Shown: positions 1 to 11,506, numbered from the stretch's first letter. The stretch: DNA of 64,000 nt from Daphnia pulex (GCF_021134715.1 NC_060025.1:3658001-3722000); one strand, 5' to 3'. The notes: a model not told the origin generated them from the sequence alone. A program made the numbers and translations.

Positions 1-479
1 AGTCCTTTCACTTGTTTTTTTTTTTTTTATTTTTAATCCGTGTCGGAAGAATACTCTGACGATGTAGATCGATAGCCTAAAAAAACATTTAACTTTACTT
101 TGGTTTACCATTAGTTTTCTTTCACTACTCATGCCTCTTTGATTCTTTTTCGTTTGAGAAGCCACTGATGCACCGGCTGGTGGATTTGATTGATTGGTCG
201 TAGTCATAATTCCTAAAAGTCGAACCCGATTACCTTGCAGTCGAACCCGATTGCCTTCCTACAGCATCGTAAAAGTCAAAGAAGGAAGCCCCAGCTCTTG
301 AAGATTCCGAAGATGGAACGACAAAATTTGTTTCCATGCAGAGCGTAACACTTTTTAGTAAATCAGCTATTTGAAACTTCAGATTAAGAATTTCAGTTTT
401 TTTCTGTGCGTTTCACTAGAGCCTCTGCCAACAGGCGAACAAATTCTACATTGAAAGGAGACTGCCTGGTTCTTCGATC
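1..479. other. Non-coding left edge
   Basis: No convincing gene is visible in most of this stretch. It opens with a T-rich run and is AT-rich. The minus strand near 430-480 continues the reading frame of the RING-like fragment described at 480-779 until a stop. Confidence that nothing else is coded here is moderate. Confidence 0.4.
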
Positions 480-779
480 TCGGTTTCAGGGCGGCATAAC
501 GGGCATGTTAACGCCCTCAGGAGTCGATTGTGCATCCCTTAGAAATATAAAAAATCATAAGACACATTTGAAATAATAATTGTTATATAATAGTACCGTA
601 GCGCATGTGAGACACACGCGGTGCCCGTAATTTAGAAATTTTAGTATGAGTTCCGCCTGGAAAGCATCTAAACAAACCGGACAAAATACGTTAACCTCCA
701 CGCCCGTCATGGCGTCAACCAAGAGTCTCGTGAACTTGAGACATACCAGCCTTTTTATAAGGTCGACACGCTTAAACAA
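436..779 (-). pseudogene. RING-finger-like gene fragment
   Basis: Read on the minus strand, the first segment (779 to about 605) encodes a Cys pair (CPVCL) and, after about 15 residues, GHRVCLTCA, the arrangement of the first half of a C3HC4 RING domain. A second segment (about 540 to 440) carries TCPLCR, the closing Cys pair, then an acidic tail and a stop. A probable small intron lies between them (GT near 604, AG near 541). RING domains bind two zinc ions and usually act as E3 ubiquitin ligases. The Cys expected just before GH is a Tyr, and I could not make the two halves join in one frame, so it may be decayed or only part of a gene. The RING identity rests on cysteine spacing alone. Confidence 0.4.
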
Positions 780-799
780 TAAAAAAAAACATAGCTTTG

Positions 800-1440
800 A
801 TGGGAAATGAACACAATGATTGACGAAAAATTTACTTTCCCTACCTCATTTTCATTTTAATAAAAATCAATTTTAAAATTTATGTCTCTCATACTTCAAA
901 AAGTGGAAGTTTACGAGATACACCCACACCAATTTAAATCTAACATTGGGGTGGTAGGGAGGGTAATGAACACAAAGATTTTGCGAAAAATTTACTTTTT
1001 CTTTCTCACTTTTATTATTCCTTGTCAATAAAGCGCAAAGTCCGAAAATGGGGAGATTTTGTGTGTGTATCTGTCTGTTCATTTGTCAGTCCGTGTGAGC
1101 GCACGCTGTGATTGGCTGACGGGCTACTACCTGCAAAAGGGTCACCATCGCCAGGGCTAAGACTGACCTTGCTCGACAGTTTAACCAAAAGGTTTCCTAA
1201 AAGCTACAACAAAGGATATCGCTTGCGGGCAAGGGATCAACGGGCAAGGGAAACAGCAAGGGCAAGGGAATTTACATAACGAGCCTCATTTACACTAGGC
1301 CAACTGATGACTGGCCCTGGAGTGCTAACGTTACTAGTTATCCCTATAAAATATGAATGTTATGTCTCTCATACTTTGAAAAATTAATGTTTATGAGACA
1401 CACCCACACCAAATTAAATCTTACATAACACCCAAAACTG
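800..1440. repeat. Intergenic stretch with internal duplications and a G-quadruplex-type motif
   Basis: Two pairs of direct repeats are visible. A segment starting GAACACAA with a following AAAAATTTACTTT recurs near 806 and 967. A segment starting ATGTCTCTCATACTT recurs near 881 and 1361, followed in both by a GAGA(T/C)ACACCCACACC block. Between 1227 and 1268 there are G3 runs spaced by 3-8 bases, matching the usual G-quadruplex pattern. No gene is seen. Confidence 0.5.
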
Positions 1441-1442
1441 AT

Positions 1443-2253
1443 TTGGTTTTCCCTAGTTTTCGCTCGCATACGCTACATGACTACATTCTGGAATGGAGTT
1501 ATGGTATTGATGAATCTTCATGGTGGGGAAAACGTGAAAGTTGCCCAATTCATGCTTACACACCGTGGATGAACCGGGGCAGCATATTAACAGGACGTTC
1601 AGTTCATAATACAAGAATTGAGCGCTTATGGGTTGATTTCTACAATGGTGTGATACATGTATTCCAATCATTAATCATGTTAATTCAGTCTGATAAACAA
1701 TACATCAGTAGCTATAAGCTTTAAAAAAATAAATTTTATATTTCGGAGACTGGAACGAAGACAGTTATTGGATCCTGACAATGAGGAGGATATCCTTTGC
1801 CTACATTTCATATCCCTTCCCGTTATTCAAACATTTATCGATGAATTTGTTGGTAGCTGGATTCGGGCATGGACTTCGAACAGCACGTGGGAATTTATCA
1901 CCGACAAGACTGTTTACTACAAGTTTTTTAGACGGTTGCAGAAAAGGGCGCAACAAAATCATTTATACTTCACTGAACTCGACCAGGTATTATTAAGCTC
2001 ATGTCGTATTGGTGTCTTTACGTGCACACTTTATTTCACTTAGAACATTGATTACAATGGAGAGCTCCCAGAAGTCCCAGAAATTGAGGATGAAAAAGAG
2101 CAGCTTCATATTCCCGCAATTGAAATAAACCTCGATAGAGCAATTCAGCGGAGGCTCAAACGAAAATACGGCGCAATTCTATGCCGGTTAAAGATAGCTA
2201 AAAGAAGGTACATAGATATGAGGCGGGTCGTCCGTCAAGAACTTCCTTATTAA
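1443..2253 (+). pseudogene. Integrase-core (DDE) domain gene, 3' part
   Basis: Three exons can be read. The first (to 1678) contains [12 protein letters not shown], a signature of the integrase-core domain found in many uncharacterised animal proteins. The second (1749-1986) contains LLDPDNEEDILCLH and an aromatic-rich helix region that follows it in that family. The third (2044-2253) is basic and ends at a TAA. Introns would be 1679-1748 and 1987-2043, GT-AG and of normal size, and the frame holds across both. The first about 40 residues of exon one do not look like the integrase fold, so the catalytic N-terminal half is missing or highly diverged. Such proteins derive from DNA transposon or retroelement integrases; the activity here is doubtful. 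The partial length suggests a domesticated remnant or a truncated copy. Confidence 0.6.
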
Positions 2254-2324
2254 GAAGAGTGATTTATTTAAAATCTTAAAGCCGTAAAAACAGCATGCTT
2301 CCAACATACTAAAAGCTCAATAAT

Positions 2325-4228
2325 CAATAAAATTAATTTAATGAGAAAGAGAAGTAAGTGCTCTAATTTATTTATCGAATAAAAAATGTTTGCAGTTGAT
2401 GATTCCTTTATCGGGGATCACCTTTGGCTTTGGTTGAAAAAAATCATTCTATTGTTTAAGTTCAAGAATATTTATTGTTATCTTGTGAAGCCAGAGCCCT
2501 TAGCCTTGCTGGATCGTCGGAAGAATAAAATAAAGGCTGCTCCTATGAGCAGAATGATGGAAACTGGCGCTACAGTTTTGGATGGAGTGGATTTGGGCGA
2601 CGGTTTTGCAGTGGGGGCCCGACAAATCGGTTGGTTTCCCAATCAATTTTTTCTTTATTATTATTATTATTGATACTCTTACTTGTAGCATCTTTTTTTC
2701 TTCTTCTTGTATCATCTTTCTTTGCTTCTTCTGTGTCAGGGGAATAATTATAACAAAATTTTAATCATAATTAATAATTTATAACTATGCTGATCAAATT
2801 CGAAAATTGAAAAACCAGTTGACTTTGGCTCAAGAAGAAATTAATCGTTTGAAAGCAGAGCGTTGTCAAACATTCGAAGACCTTGTCCTCAATGTGGAGT
2901 CGGCTAACGCAACACCTCAGAGCTCAAACGAATTTTAATTATTTATAAGATGTGCTTTTAGAGAATTTAGACCACCGGTAAATTAAATTCTGGAAATATG
3001 TGTATGTGTTTACTGTTAAACAACATCTAAAAAAAACGTTATTAATTGCAGGAAGTTCTGACGGATGAAGTAAGTTTTCAAGTTTTCATGAACCAACTCT
3101 TGAAAATTGCCGTTTCGACCGGTTAGAAATTGAAACATAAATTTAATTTAATGAGAAAGAGAAGTAAGTACTCTAATTTATTTATCGAATAAAAAATGTT
3201 TGCAGTTGATGATTCCTTTATCGGGGATCACCTTTGGCTTTGGTTGAAAAAAATCATTCTATTGTTTAAGTTCAAGAATATTTATTGTTATCTTGTGAAG
3301 CCAGAGCCCTTAGCCTTGCTGGATCGTCAGAAGAATAAAATAAAGGCTGCTCCTATGAGCAGAATGATGGAAACTGGCGCTACAGTTTTGGATGGAGTGG
3401 ATTGGGGCGACGGTTTTGCAGTGGGGGCCCGACAAATCGGTTGGTTTCCCAATCAATTTTTTCTTTATTATTATTATTATTGATACTCTTACTTGTAGCA
3501 TCTTTTTTTCTTCTACTTGTATCATCGTTATTTGCTTCTTCTGTGTCTGGGGAATAATTATAACCAAATTTTAATCATGTTCTTATTAATTGCAGGAAGT
3601 TCTGACGGATTAAGTAAGTTTTCAAGTTTTCATGGAACAACTCTTGAAAATTGCCGTTTCGACCGGTTAGAAATTGAAACATAAAATTAATTTAATAGGA
3701 AAGAGAAGTAAGTGCTCTAATTTATTTATCGAATAAAAAATGTTTGCAGTTGATGATTCCTTTATCGGGGATCACCTTTGGCTTTGGTTGAAAAAAATCA
3801 TTCTATTGTTTAAGTTCAAGAATATTTATTGTTATCTTGTGAAGCCAGAGCCCTTAGCCTTGCTGGATCGTCGGAAGAATAAAATAAAGGCTGCTCCTAT
3901 GAGCAGAATGATGGAAACTGGCGCTACAGTTTTGGATGGAGTGGATTGGCGCGACGGTTTTGCAGTGGGGGCCCGACAAATCGGTTGGTTTCCCAATCAA
4001 TTTTTTCTTTATTATTATTAATGTTGATACTCTTACTTGTAGCATCTTTTTTTCTTCTTCTTGTATCATCGTTCTTTGCTTCTTCTGTGTCAGGGGAATA
4101 ATTATAACAAAATTGTAATCATTTTTTTATTAATTGCAGGAAGTTCTGACGGATGAAGTAAGTTTTCAAGTTTTCATGGACCAACTCTTGAAAATTGCCG
4201 TTTCGACCGGTTAGAAATTGAAACATCA
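2325..4228 (+). repeat. Three tandem near-identical units (810, 544, 544 bp apart)
   Basis: Units begin near 2329, 3139 and 3682 and end with CGTTTCGACCGGTTAGAAA near 3115, 3660 and 4202. Each keeps the same features: a possible donor (GAA|GTAAG), an acceptor (TTTGCAG) about 50 bp later, an open stretch of about 90 codons ending in a TTATTATTAT tract, and a candidate 18-bp microexon (EVLTDE) bounded by TTGCAG and GTAAG at 3052-3069 and 4140-4157. In the middle copy that microexon has acquired a TAA. The first unit has about 265 extra bases. Near identity implies very recent amplification. No recognised protein family. Confidence 0.8.
2783..2938 (+). CDS. Coiled-coil C-terminal segment present only in tandem unit 1
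   Basis: This open stretch of 51 codons plus TAA lies in the 265-bp segment present in the first tandem unit and absent from the other two. It has a heptad-like, Lys/Gln/Glu-rich pattern (QIRKLKNQLTLAQEEINRLK) typical of a short coiled coil, followed by a polar Ser/Asn/Thr tail. Upstream exon linkage is unresolved. It may be the true end of a gene whose middle exons were amplified. I do not recognise the protein. Confidence 0.4.
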   Translation, partial: NYADQIRKLKNQLTLAQEEINRLKAERCQTFEDLVLNVESANATPQSSNEF

Positions 4229-4324
4229 AGAACAAAAAAAAATCGCCCGTTGTAGGCGATTGCATAAATTTTTAACGCTTATCTGCTTGTACCGTTCCAC
4301 ATGTTTACAAGTAAAGTAAGGTCA

Positions 4325-5280
4325 ATTGCACCGTCGGGCTGACGGTGCTCGAATGAGGTTTTGCGCTATTGCACCGTCAGGCTGACGGAGCTCGAATGAA
4401 GGTTTGCACTATTGCACCGTCAGGCCGCTAGTGGCGCTCTGACGGCTGACGGCTGGGGTACCCTCCCCCTTTCTGACGGCTGGAGCAACCCTCCCCCTTT
4501 CTGACGGGTGGGTGTACCTCCTTTCCAGGCCGCTAGGGGCGCTGTGACGACTGACGGTTGGACCTCTCTACACAGTCTACAGTTGTAGAGAGTTGTTTTG
4601 TAGAAGTGATTGTAGAAGTGTTTTGTAATATTACTTCATTCAATTAATAATAAAAATACTGAGTTATTCATACTGTTACGCCGCTAGGGGCGCTTGATAT
4701 TAAAAGTTCCCGCTAAATTATGAACACGAGCTAATGAATTCATCCCGCGGCTATCTAGAGTGATTTCACTTATTACCGATAATCCTATTATACCAATAAA
4801 GACTAATCTATTCCTTTTTATTTCAGAAATCCTATGAAAAACCCAGAGCTCCATAAGTTTGATATGTCCGCTTTGTAAGTATACAATGATTTCCTATAAT
4901 GGCTTCTATATTGACAGCTACTTGTGTGTTATATTCACGCCCCCATCATGTAAATAAATATAGGGCATTAATTACATTTGTCCCAAAATTACAACATTAT
5001 GAAATACAAACTAGAATATTACTCACAATTTAACGTGTGTATGTCGAAGAAAACAGGTAATCCAAAATAATCCAAATCACAAAGCACTATTCACATATCA
5101 CTTTCACTACACGAACGAACGAAAGTATACTGACACAAACGTCAAACGAAACAAATTAAAAATAATCAGGCCGCAGCGCCTCTGTTGGGGGTAGTCAACC
5201 AGCCGTCAGGAACGGGTTAGGTTGCTCCAGCCGTCAGGAAGGGGTAGCAGCTCCAGCCGTCAGAAAGGGGGAGGTGATCG
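4325..5280. mobile_element. Non-autonomous element with satellite-like inverted ends
   Basis: The left side has a 43-bp tandem repeat (starts 4326, 4369, partial at 4412), each copy containing a short palindrome around GCACCGTC/GACGGTGC. From 4438 to 4560 the motif CTGACGGCTGG is repeated. The right side (5168-5273) contains the reverse complement CCAGCCGTCAG three times. Both sides also carry a CCGC(T)A-GGCGC block, in opposite orientation. This arrangement fits a foldback or MITE-type DNA element. No transposase is seen and exact borders and target duplication were not identified. Confidence 0.55.
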
Positions 5281-5438
5281 CGTTTCTAGCGGATGACAGA
5301 CGCAGCTACGCTTTCCTGGCCTTCACTTTAGACCGGGGACATACTGTGGGGCCCTTTCATATAGTCTAGTGGCCAGCAATATGAAGCCCGAGGTGTAGAG
5401 AACTCGTATGCTTCGGCTGTCATCCGCCAGGAACGCGA
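5278..5438. repeat. 22-bp inverted repeat with 117-bp loop
   Basis: The arms at 5278-5299 and 5417-5438 match at 20 of 22 positions in inverted orientation (TCGCGTTTCTAGCGGATGACAG against its complement). It abuts the right end of the preceding inverted-repeat element and may be part of it or a small foldback element. No coding sequence inside. Confidence 0.6.
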
Positions 5439-5439
5439 G

Positions 5440-6170
5440 GGAGAGTGATAAAAAATGGCGACTAGGCTGGGTGGGAAACTGGTCAAAATTACACTTTACT
5501 AGATTGGGAATAACTCGGCCAATCTAATTCGGAATGTAAATTCCTTTTGGATTGGTATTAAGGAATGGCCGAGAAAACTTTTGGTTGAATTTGTTGTTTT
5601 TTTAAGGTTAGCATTTACCCAAAAAGCGATGCCAAAGACCCCCTAAAATTGTAAAAATTTGAAAAAACTCAAACTTTAACATTAAATATCTCCCAAACGG
5701 CAGGGAATATTCAAATTCTGCAAACACAAGTGAATCCGGAGTAAAAAACTGGATATACCTGAATTATTTCAGATTTCTAGGTCTCATAGCGGAATGGGGG
5801 AAAAAAGGGGGGGGTGTATGGATTTGGTGCGGTTGAGTGGTGGATTGCTTGTTAACAACCGTTTCTTTCTTCCTATCGGATATATATTTGTTACTTTTCA
5901 TCACCCACTTACAGTTATACCCACTTTTTTACTCCGCCAATTAATTGATCTCTACAATGCATGTTATCTGCTTAATTAAATGTTGTTTTCACATCATTGA
6001 ATATTTCCAAACAATAAAAGAAGCTGGTTTCCTTGATAACAGTGAATTTTACCCAAGGATAGGTCTACATTCACCGGAATCACGATAATAAAAAACATAT
6101 CAGGTTGTTGACATGTTTAACGATTAGGAAGTGCAGATTAAAACGGATATTGCTTAGTTCTCTCGTCACA
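5440..6170. other. Non-coding stretch
   Basis: AT-rich sequence without a supported gene. A short open frame at 5794-5979 includes a run of G residues at its start and shows no domain; I regard it as chance. Confidence 0.4.
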
Positions 6171-6178
6171 GTTACGAC

Positions 6179-6753
6179 ATGAATAGTGGAGAACTTAATT
6201 ATCCAGCGATGTTCCAACGAATCGACAACAATATCAAAGGTAAGAAAATGTGTTAAGTTACATTTTATCCTTAAGTGCCAAGTAACACCGAAAAAGAATA
6301 ATTAAAAGTTGGTTATGTCTTTTGCATTAAGGGCGAAATTTTGTGATGATCATTTCCAATTAAAAATTCACCGCTGCCAATCCAAGTCCGTTGCCCAGGA
6401 TAAAGAAAGCGCTAATCAAGTAAGATCATTTAATGGGGACTAGTCCGGTGACTTCACGTTTAGTGTCGGCCAAACATTTTCGCGCCTTTGGATTAGAAGG
6501 GATGTTGTTAACCCAAAAACGGACGATACCGCTCTCCCACAGTTCCATCAGTCTATGCACGAGTTATTAGAAAGTAAGTAAAACACAAACTAAATCGATT
6601 AAAATATTTAAATGCGCTTAAATGATGTCATACCCTTTGCTCATATCTTTAGTAAAGGAAGTTCCTTTTTTGAAAAACAACGAAGTATATCCAATCGAAT
6701 CGGGTAAAACCTTCGATAATTTAAACCTACACTCCCCATCTTTCTCATATTGA
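6179..6753 (+). pseudogene. Decayed multi-exon gene, unrecognised
   Basis: Exon-like segments with splice signals can be seen. One starts ATG at 6179 and runs to GTAAG at 6241. A second ends before GTAAG near 6573 and reads HQSMHELLE at its end. A third starts after TTTAG near 6653 and reads KEVPFLKNNEVYPIESGKTF before a TGA at about 6753. In-frame stops and frame changes separate the first two. I do not recognise the protein, and cannot say whether all three belong to one gene. Confidence 0.3.
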
Positions 6754-7195
6754 GAACTGATAAAGGTGAAGCATACAGAGTGAAGCTATAAGGGAACAGA
6801 AAAAGGTCAAAGTAGACAAAGGAATGAGATTAATTCCCATTTACATAAGGATAAGCGTAGCGACCATTGTAATGTAATGCAATATTATTGTAAACACCGG
6901 ATGTTGCTCTCTAATTCGTCTATGAATATTAGTTAAGGATCAGGTTAAGGGGAGTTAATTAGGAATAAGGAAAATAATTTTACCATGATTTGTTCTCCCA
7001 AAGACGTATCACCTCGAATAACTATTTTAATTCTTTGCTTGCGGCCAAATCTTCAAATGATTTTATGGTTGGTTTCAGCACCCAAACTCCAGTCAGGACC
7101 CGAAATGAGGTGCGATTAAATGCTTCTCTACCCCCTATTTAAAGTTAAGAAAATTAGCATCAGCGTACTAGCGGAAAAACATTCAAGTAGACATA

Positions 7196-7408
7196 ATGGG
7201 AAAATATCGCAAAAAATCGTTTACCTTGATTCGTCAGGGTGTTAATCAAGGAAATCGTGTGGGAACTAGAGATAGTAGTAAACAATCAAAAGGAATTGGT
7301 GCCCCTGGTGGCATCGTTTTTCCAATGAAGATGTTTGTAGAGCCACGTAAAAAAGTCATCACGCCAATGACAGGGAAAAGGCTGATGAAAATCAGCAACC
7401 AAACCTGA
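7196..7408 (+). CDS. Small basic unrecognised open frame (70 aa)
   Basis: An ATG-started frame of 70 residues rich in Lys, Arg, Gly and Gln (for example GKYRKKSF, EPRKKVITPMTGKRLMK). There is no hydrophobic segment and no motif I can name. A related basic composition continues in another frame after the stop (KVYRRLKWTDERE near 7465), so it may be a fragment of a longer, decayed gene. Confidence that it is expressed is low. Confidence 0.25.
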   Translation: MGKYRKKSFTLIRQGVNQGNRVGTRDSSKQSKGIGAPGGIVFPMKMFVEPRKKVITPMTGKRLMKISNQT

Positions 7409-7419
7409 AATCATAAAAA

Positions 7420-9170
7420 CAACATCGATAACGCAATTGGAAGGAAAAGTGATAAAAGGAGATAGGCAGAAAGTTTACCGTAGGTTGAAATGGACCGATG
7501 AAAGAGAACAAACGATTTTTTTCTTCAAGACCTTGGCAAAATAAGTTTCATTCCTTCGGTCCATATAAAGGACGTTGGATCATTTTTAGCTACTCGATCG
7601 GCAGTTAAGTAAAAAGTAGACGTTTTACTGTCAACATCCTATGACAAGCATTATTAAAAGTTTAACCATTTGTTTGGATTATCGCAGCAAATAAATTTTC
7701 TATAATTTGCCTCTTGGGTAGTGAGTTGGTAATGTAATGAGCAGCCCCATGCATGCCGTATTTCTCGACAAGAGATTGGTTAATCAGAAGCAAACGAAAC
7801 CTGTGTATTTTTTTAGTCCATTTCCACATAATTATAATAAAGAAATTAATGTAAATTAAGTTAACTTAATGTTCAATATTGGCCTACGTATAATTGAATT
7901 TATTCGACATCCAAGAAATCAAGTTATAGTTCAACACCAGTGAACGTGAAAGCACCATTCGGACCTCGGATCAAATTGTCGTAGGGAGGTTGCTTGAGTA
8001 AAAGTAAAAGCCGAATAATTAATATTATAACTAACACTATGTATTTTACATTTATATTTAAGACTAAATGATTGAATAAAAATATTTCAGGTCTACTTTA
8101 ATTAACATTAGCTACCAATTGCTTATTAAATATTAACAAAGAAAAAAGAACAAAGTGGTGAAAATAGTTGAATGAAGTTATTAGTTTAATCACTAGATGA
8201 TTTTACCTAGCGGAAGTGAGGAGGCGGAATAGAGTTTGCTGGAGGGGGGGCTTACAGACCCGGTAAAGAAGTCATGGTCAGAAAGAGAATTCCCCGCCAT
8301 TTGGCTGCCGCAACCAGTTCAGTCACACGTGGTACACCGAGCTTCGATTCATAGTGGTTATTGCGATCAAGTAGTAATAGTAATCTTTGTGACTATTCAT
8401 TAATTTGAAAACAGGTGAGTGAAAGTGCTCCATTTTCATGTTCGGAATTTTGGGTTGGCTCAGAAACTGGCGAATTGAGGGTCATCCATCTGATGAACGC
8501 CAACCCTTTTGGCCACTTCACTTTAACGGGCTTCAAAATCAGTTTGACAGTTCGCCTTATACGTATTTAATTACCTAGTAGGCTATAGCACATTCATCTT
8601 AAGTTGCTTTCTCCAGTCTCTTTCAGAAGTTTTTCTTTGAAACCTACAACGTCAAATCAAAGTTAACAGGTGCCAGTGCATTAAAAAGATCTGTGTATGT
8701 ATAACTTTGAGTCTAGTAAAGTTGAGTTAATTTATCAGCCAGTCGTTGTTTATTTTCATTACATTACATTATTTTGAATGCAATAGAGATTTAAGAGATA
8801 ACTGTTTGGCAAAAACAGATTTGTTTCTATTTTTTTCTTTCTATCAAATTTGTTATTAAGGAAAGAACTGATGGATGAGTTTGCAGATTGGCTGATTTCC
8901 TCTTTTGAAGCTGGTTTGCCTTTATTGGAGTTTATGTTTTTCCAGGAAGCGTTAGCTATTTCTAAAGAAAAATTTTATTTGGTACTGTAGATGTTTTCTT
9001 GGATAAATTTTAAATAAATACTTAAGATTTTGTCCACATGCTTCGAATTCATTACTTCTCTTGGTGTAGCTCCTTTCGCCCCTCCACGAGAGATTTTTTT
9101 GTGAGCCATCCATTGTTAATATTGATTTAGTAAAAGTATAGTTTGAGTATAGTTTAGTAGTAGTATAGAA
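7420..9170. other. Long stretch without a supported gene
   Basis: AT-rich, without long open frames. A segment near 8330-8415 ends with ACAG|GTGAGT and could be a spliced 5' non-coding exon on the plus strand, but nothing downstream confirms it. Confidence 0.35.
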
Positions 9171-9177
9171 ATGTAAA

Positions 9178-9683
9178 TTATTTCTTACTTCTCAAGTAAT
9201 CTTGTGTGAAAATGTGGCTCATAACGTCTCCTACGAACTTGTACATGTTGTATTTTTTAAATTCACTCACATTTTGAATGGCGACAGATTGATCTTTCAA
9301 TAACTCATCAATTTTTTCCTGGATGACATTCATAAATGAATCTGATGGTGAGTTCAATTTTGTTGTGTTAGGGTATTTCTGAAATGGAAATAAAAACTTA
9401 ATAATTTAATATTTCCAAATTTAATTTATTTGTCGTAGGTTAATACCTTCCCTTCTTTATCCTCATCTTCACTTTCAGACTCTTCTTCATCTTCGTCATC
9501 CTCGTCATTTGTGTCGTCTCGTGTTTTGTTGTTGTTTAATCCATGCTGAGAACTGGTATCATTTATTGAATCTAAAAAAAGGATTATTATTAATTTATTA
9601 TAAAACTAAGAGCTGGCTATTACCATTTTCTTCATTTCCTGCATTATCTACGATAACATTCCTTTCCTCCAATTGAATTATTT
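9178..9683 (-). CDS. Acidic protein with helical C-terminus (last three exons)
   Basis: Three consecutive minus-strand exons join without breaking the frame: 9683-9624, 9571-9447 and 9378-9178 ending in TAA, separated by small introns with GT-AG borders. The product of these exons is about 128 residues. It has a Gln/Glu-rich start, a strongly acidic middle (DDTNDEDDEDEEESESEDED), and a C-terminal part predicted helical (FKKYNMYKFVGDVMSHIFTQ). That last part resembles the hydrophobic spacing of a BEN-type or similar small DNA-binding fold, but I cannot assign it. An acidic exon followed by a helical domain recurs in fragments at 17-21 kb and 27-30 kb. Upstream exons are not resolved; basic open stretches at 10300-10515 (-) may belong to it but contain stops. 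Confidence 0.5.
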
Positions 9684-9923
9684 CTATAAATTTTAAAAGT
9701 TAATGTATTTGTATTGATAAAAAATTTTAGCATATGATTATAATTTTTTTCAATTCTCTAATTTCCAATTAGCAGGCTTCCGTATGCTGAGACTAAAAAT
9801 GAAATGAAATGTATAGTTATTTTGTTAAGTTTTTAAATATTTATTACAAAATTCATGGTTGTTTCGGCCAGATTCAATTTTGTGTTTTTTAATTCATCCG
9901 TAAATAAATTGAATCTTTTTAGT

Positions 9924-10288
9924 GTTGATCATTAACATTTTTGAACCGTACATAAATCTTTGAAACATTTTAATCAAAAAGTTAGAGACTGACATTTTAC
10001 TTGCTCTCTTTAAAAATCAATGTTGGCATTACAACAAGAGAGAGCGAATAGAAATTTCAAAGAGTTTTGTATGCTTTTACTAGTGTTAACTTACATCAAA
10101 ATAAACTCTTGATCTCTTGATCATTAAAATTTTTGAAGCGCACATAAATCTTTGAAACATTTTAATCAAAAAGTAAGAAATGACATTTTACTCGCTCTCT
10201 TTAAAAATCTTTGTTGGCATTACAACAAGAGAGAGCGAATAGGAATTTCAAAGAGGTTTGTATGCTTTACGTGTTAACTTACCTCAAA
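9924..10288. repeat. 192-bp tandem duplication
   Basis: Two adjacent copies with a period of 192 bp, aligned for example on CATAAATCTTTGAAACATTT at 9951 and 10143. Each copy contains CGCTCTCTTTAAA...AAGAGAGAGCG, a short inverted pair. Copies differ at several positions. No coding potential is seen. Confidence 0.7.
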
Positions 10289-10299
10289 ATCATCTTTCT

Positions 10300-10790
10300 G
10301 GACTAAGAGATGGTCATAATTTTCTTCCAGCAGAATCAATTAAATCAATTTGGATTTGGATCAAATCAATCAATTGGGATTTTACAGATTGAGTTAAAAT
10401 TTTAGCCCTATCGTCCCTTTTCTTTTTTAGATTCTCAGAATTAATGTCATCCTGACTATCAGTAACAATTATTTCATATTGTCTATTTTTTTTTTAATTT
10501 GTCTTCTGTTTGGGCATTTTTTAAATCGACTTTACGACTAGAATAAACTTGAATATTGAATTAAAGAACTAACTCTGAGTCTGTCTGTATAGCAGATAAA
10601 TTTTTGCAGTCAACTGCTTGCTGTGTTTTACGTTCTAAACAAACACGAAAAAAGAAGTAAATTTAATACAGATCTTACATAATTTATTTCGCGATTGATC
10701 CACATAGATTTGATTAAAGTCATTTCAGTAGGAATCGGTTAAGTAATGTAAAGTAATGTAAGTTAGTTTAAGTAAGGTTTTAAGGTGCTT
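10300..10790 (-). other. Possible decayed exons upstream of the acidic gene
   Basis: On the minus strand an ATG near 10515 starts MPKQKTN then stops; further on a stretch reading IIVTDSQDDINSENLKKK is open for about 60 codons. These look like remnants of nuclear-protein exons and lie just upstream of the gene at 9178-9683, but no continuous structure can be built. Confidence 0.25.
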
Positions 10791-10950
10791 TCATACTGCC
10801 ATTAACGCAGCGTTACGGAGCAAAGCGTAGCGTAGCGCCATCTGGTGTGACGGAAGAATGTGTACTGTAGCGTAAAAGCGTGGTTTAAGCTCCTCTTACG
10901 CTCGTAAGAGTGTTGAGCGTGGGGAGGAGCTTAAAAGCGGTTACGTCACG
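10790..10950. repeat. GC-richer segment with stem-loop
   Basis: Around 10884-10936 the sequences GTTTAAGCTCCTC and GAGGAGCTTAAAA form an inverted pair. The preceding bases contain repeated AGCGTAGCGTAGCG. It looks like the remnant of a small foldback element. No gene. Confidence 0.4.
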
Positions 10951-11110
10951 ACACACAACGAATTGGTCGCCGCTCTATAACCGAGGGGACCCTCACCACA
11001 TCATTGAAATCATAACGTTGGACATCGGCCGTCTTTCTCTCTCTCTTTCATATTGTGACATCATTTTCATGTTAAAAAAGGAAACGAACGAACAAAAAAA
11101 CGGTCGGTCG

Positions 11111-11506
11111 TTATCGCTTAGACTTGATGATGTCGGACTGTCAAAAAAATACCCACACACATATCCCAAAAGTGTAACAACACCCCAAAAATAAGTAAAA
11201 GGGAAGAAGAAAAACATGGAATGAAACGATGATGAATAGAAAGAAGCACAAAACCAAAATAAAAAATAAAGAGTATTCAGATACGTACATCAAATCGCGG
11301 AAACGGCCCGTTCGCGGGGTGGCGGCAGATTTATTGGCTTGGCGCGGGGCCGACGTGGATGGCGGTGGCGGGGTGGTGGCGGCCTCCTTTTCTCTGCGCG
11401 GGGCCACCGTGGGCGGCGTCGGTGGGGTGTCGGCGTTCTCATGTGATGTAATCGGGGCTAATGGCTGTATTGGGTCCATCTCGATGACTTCGTCTCCGGT
11501 CGCCAT
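11111..11506 (-). CDS. Small Pro-rich protein (two exons)
   Basis: An ATG at 11506 (minus) opens a 74-codon exon to 11285, followed by GTATCTG donor, a T-rich intron, a CAG acceptor at 11138-11140, and a nine-codon last exon (SDIIKSKR) ending TAA at 11111. The protein is about 82 residues, acidic at the start and then Pro/Thr/Ala-rich (PPTPPTVAPRREKEAAT). If the donor is ignored the frame continues into a spurious hydrophobic tail from intron T-runs. It resembles in layout the gene at 13992-14552: acidic N-terminus, PPTPP, Ala/Ser-rich segment, aromatic exon end. Probably a local two-member family of unknown function. Confidence 0.4.
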
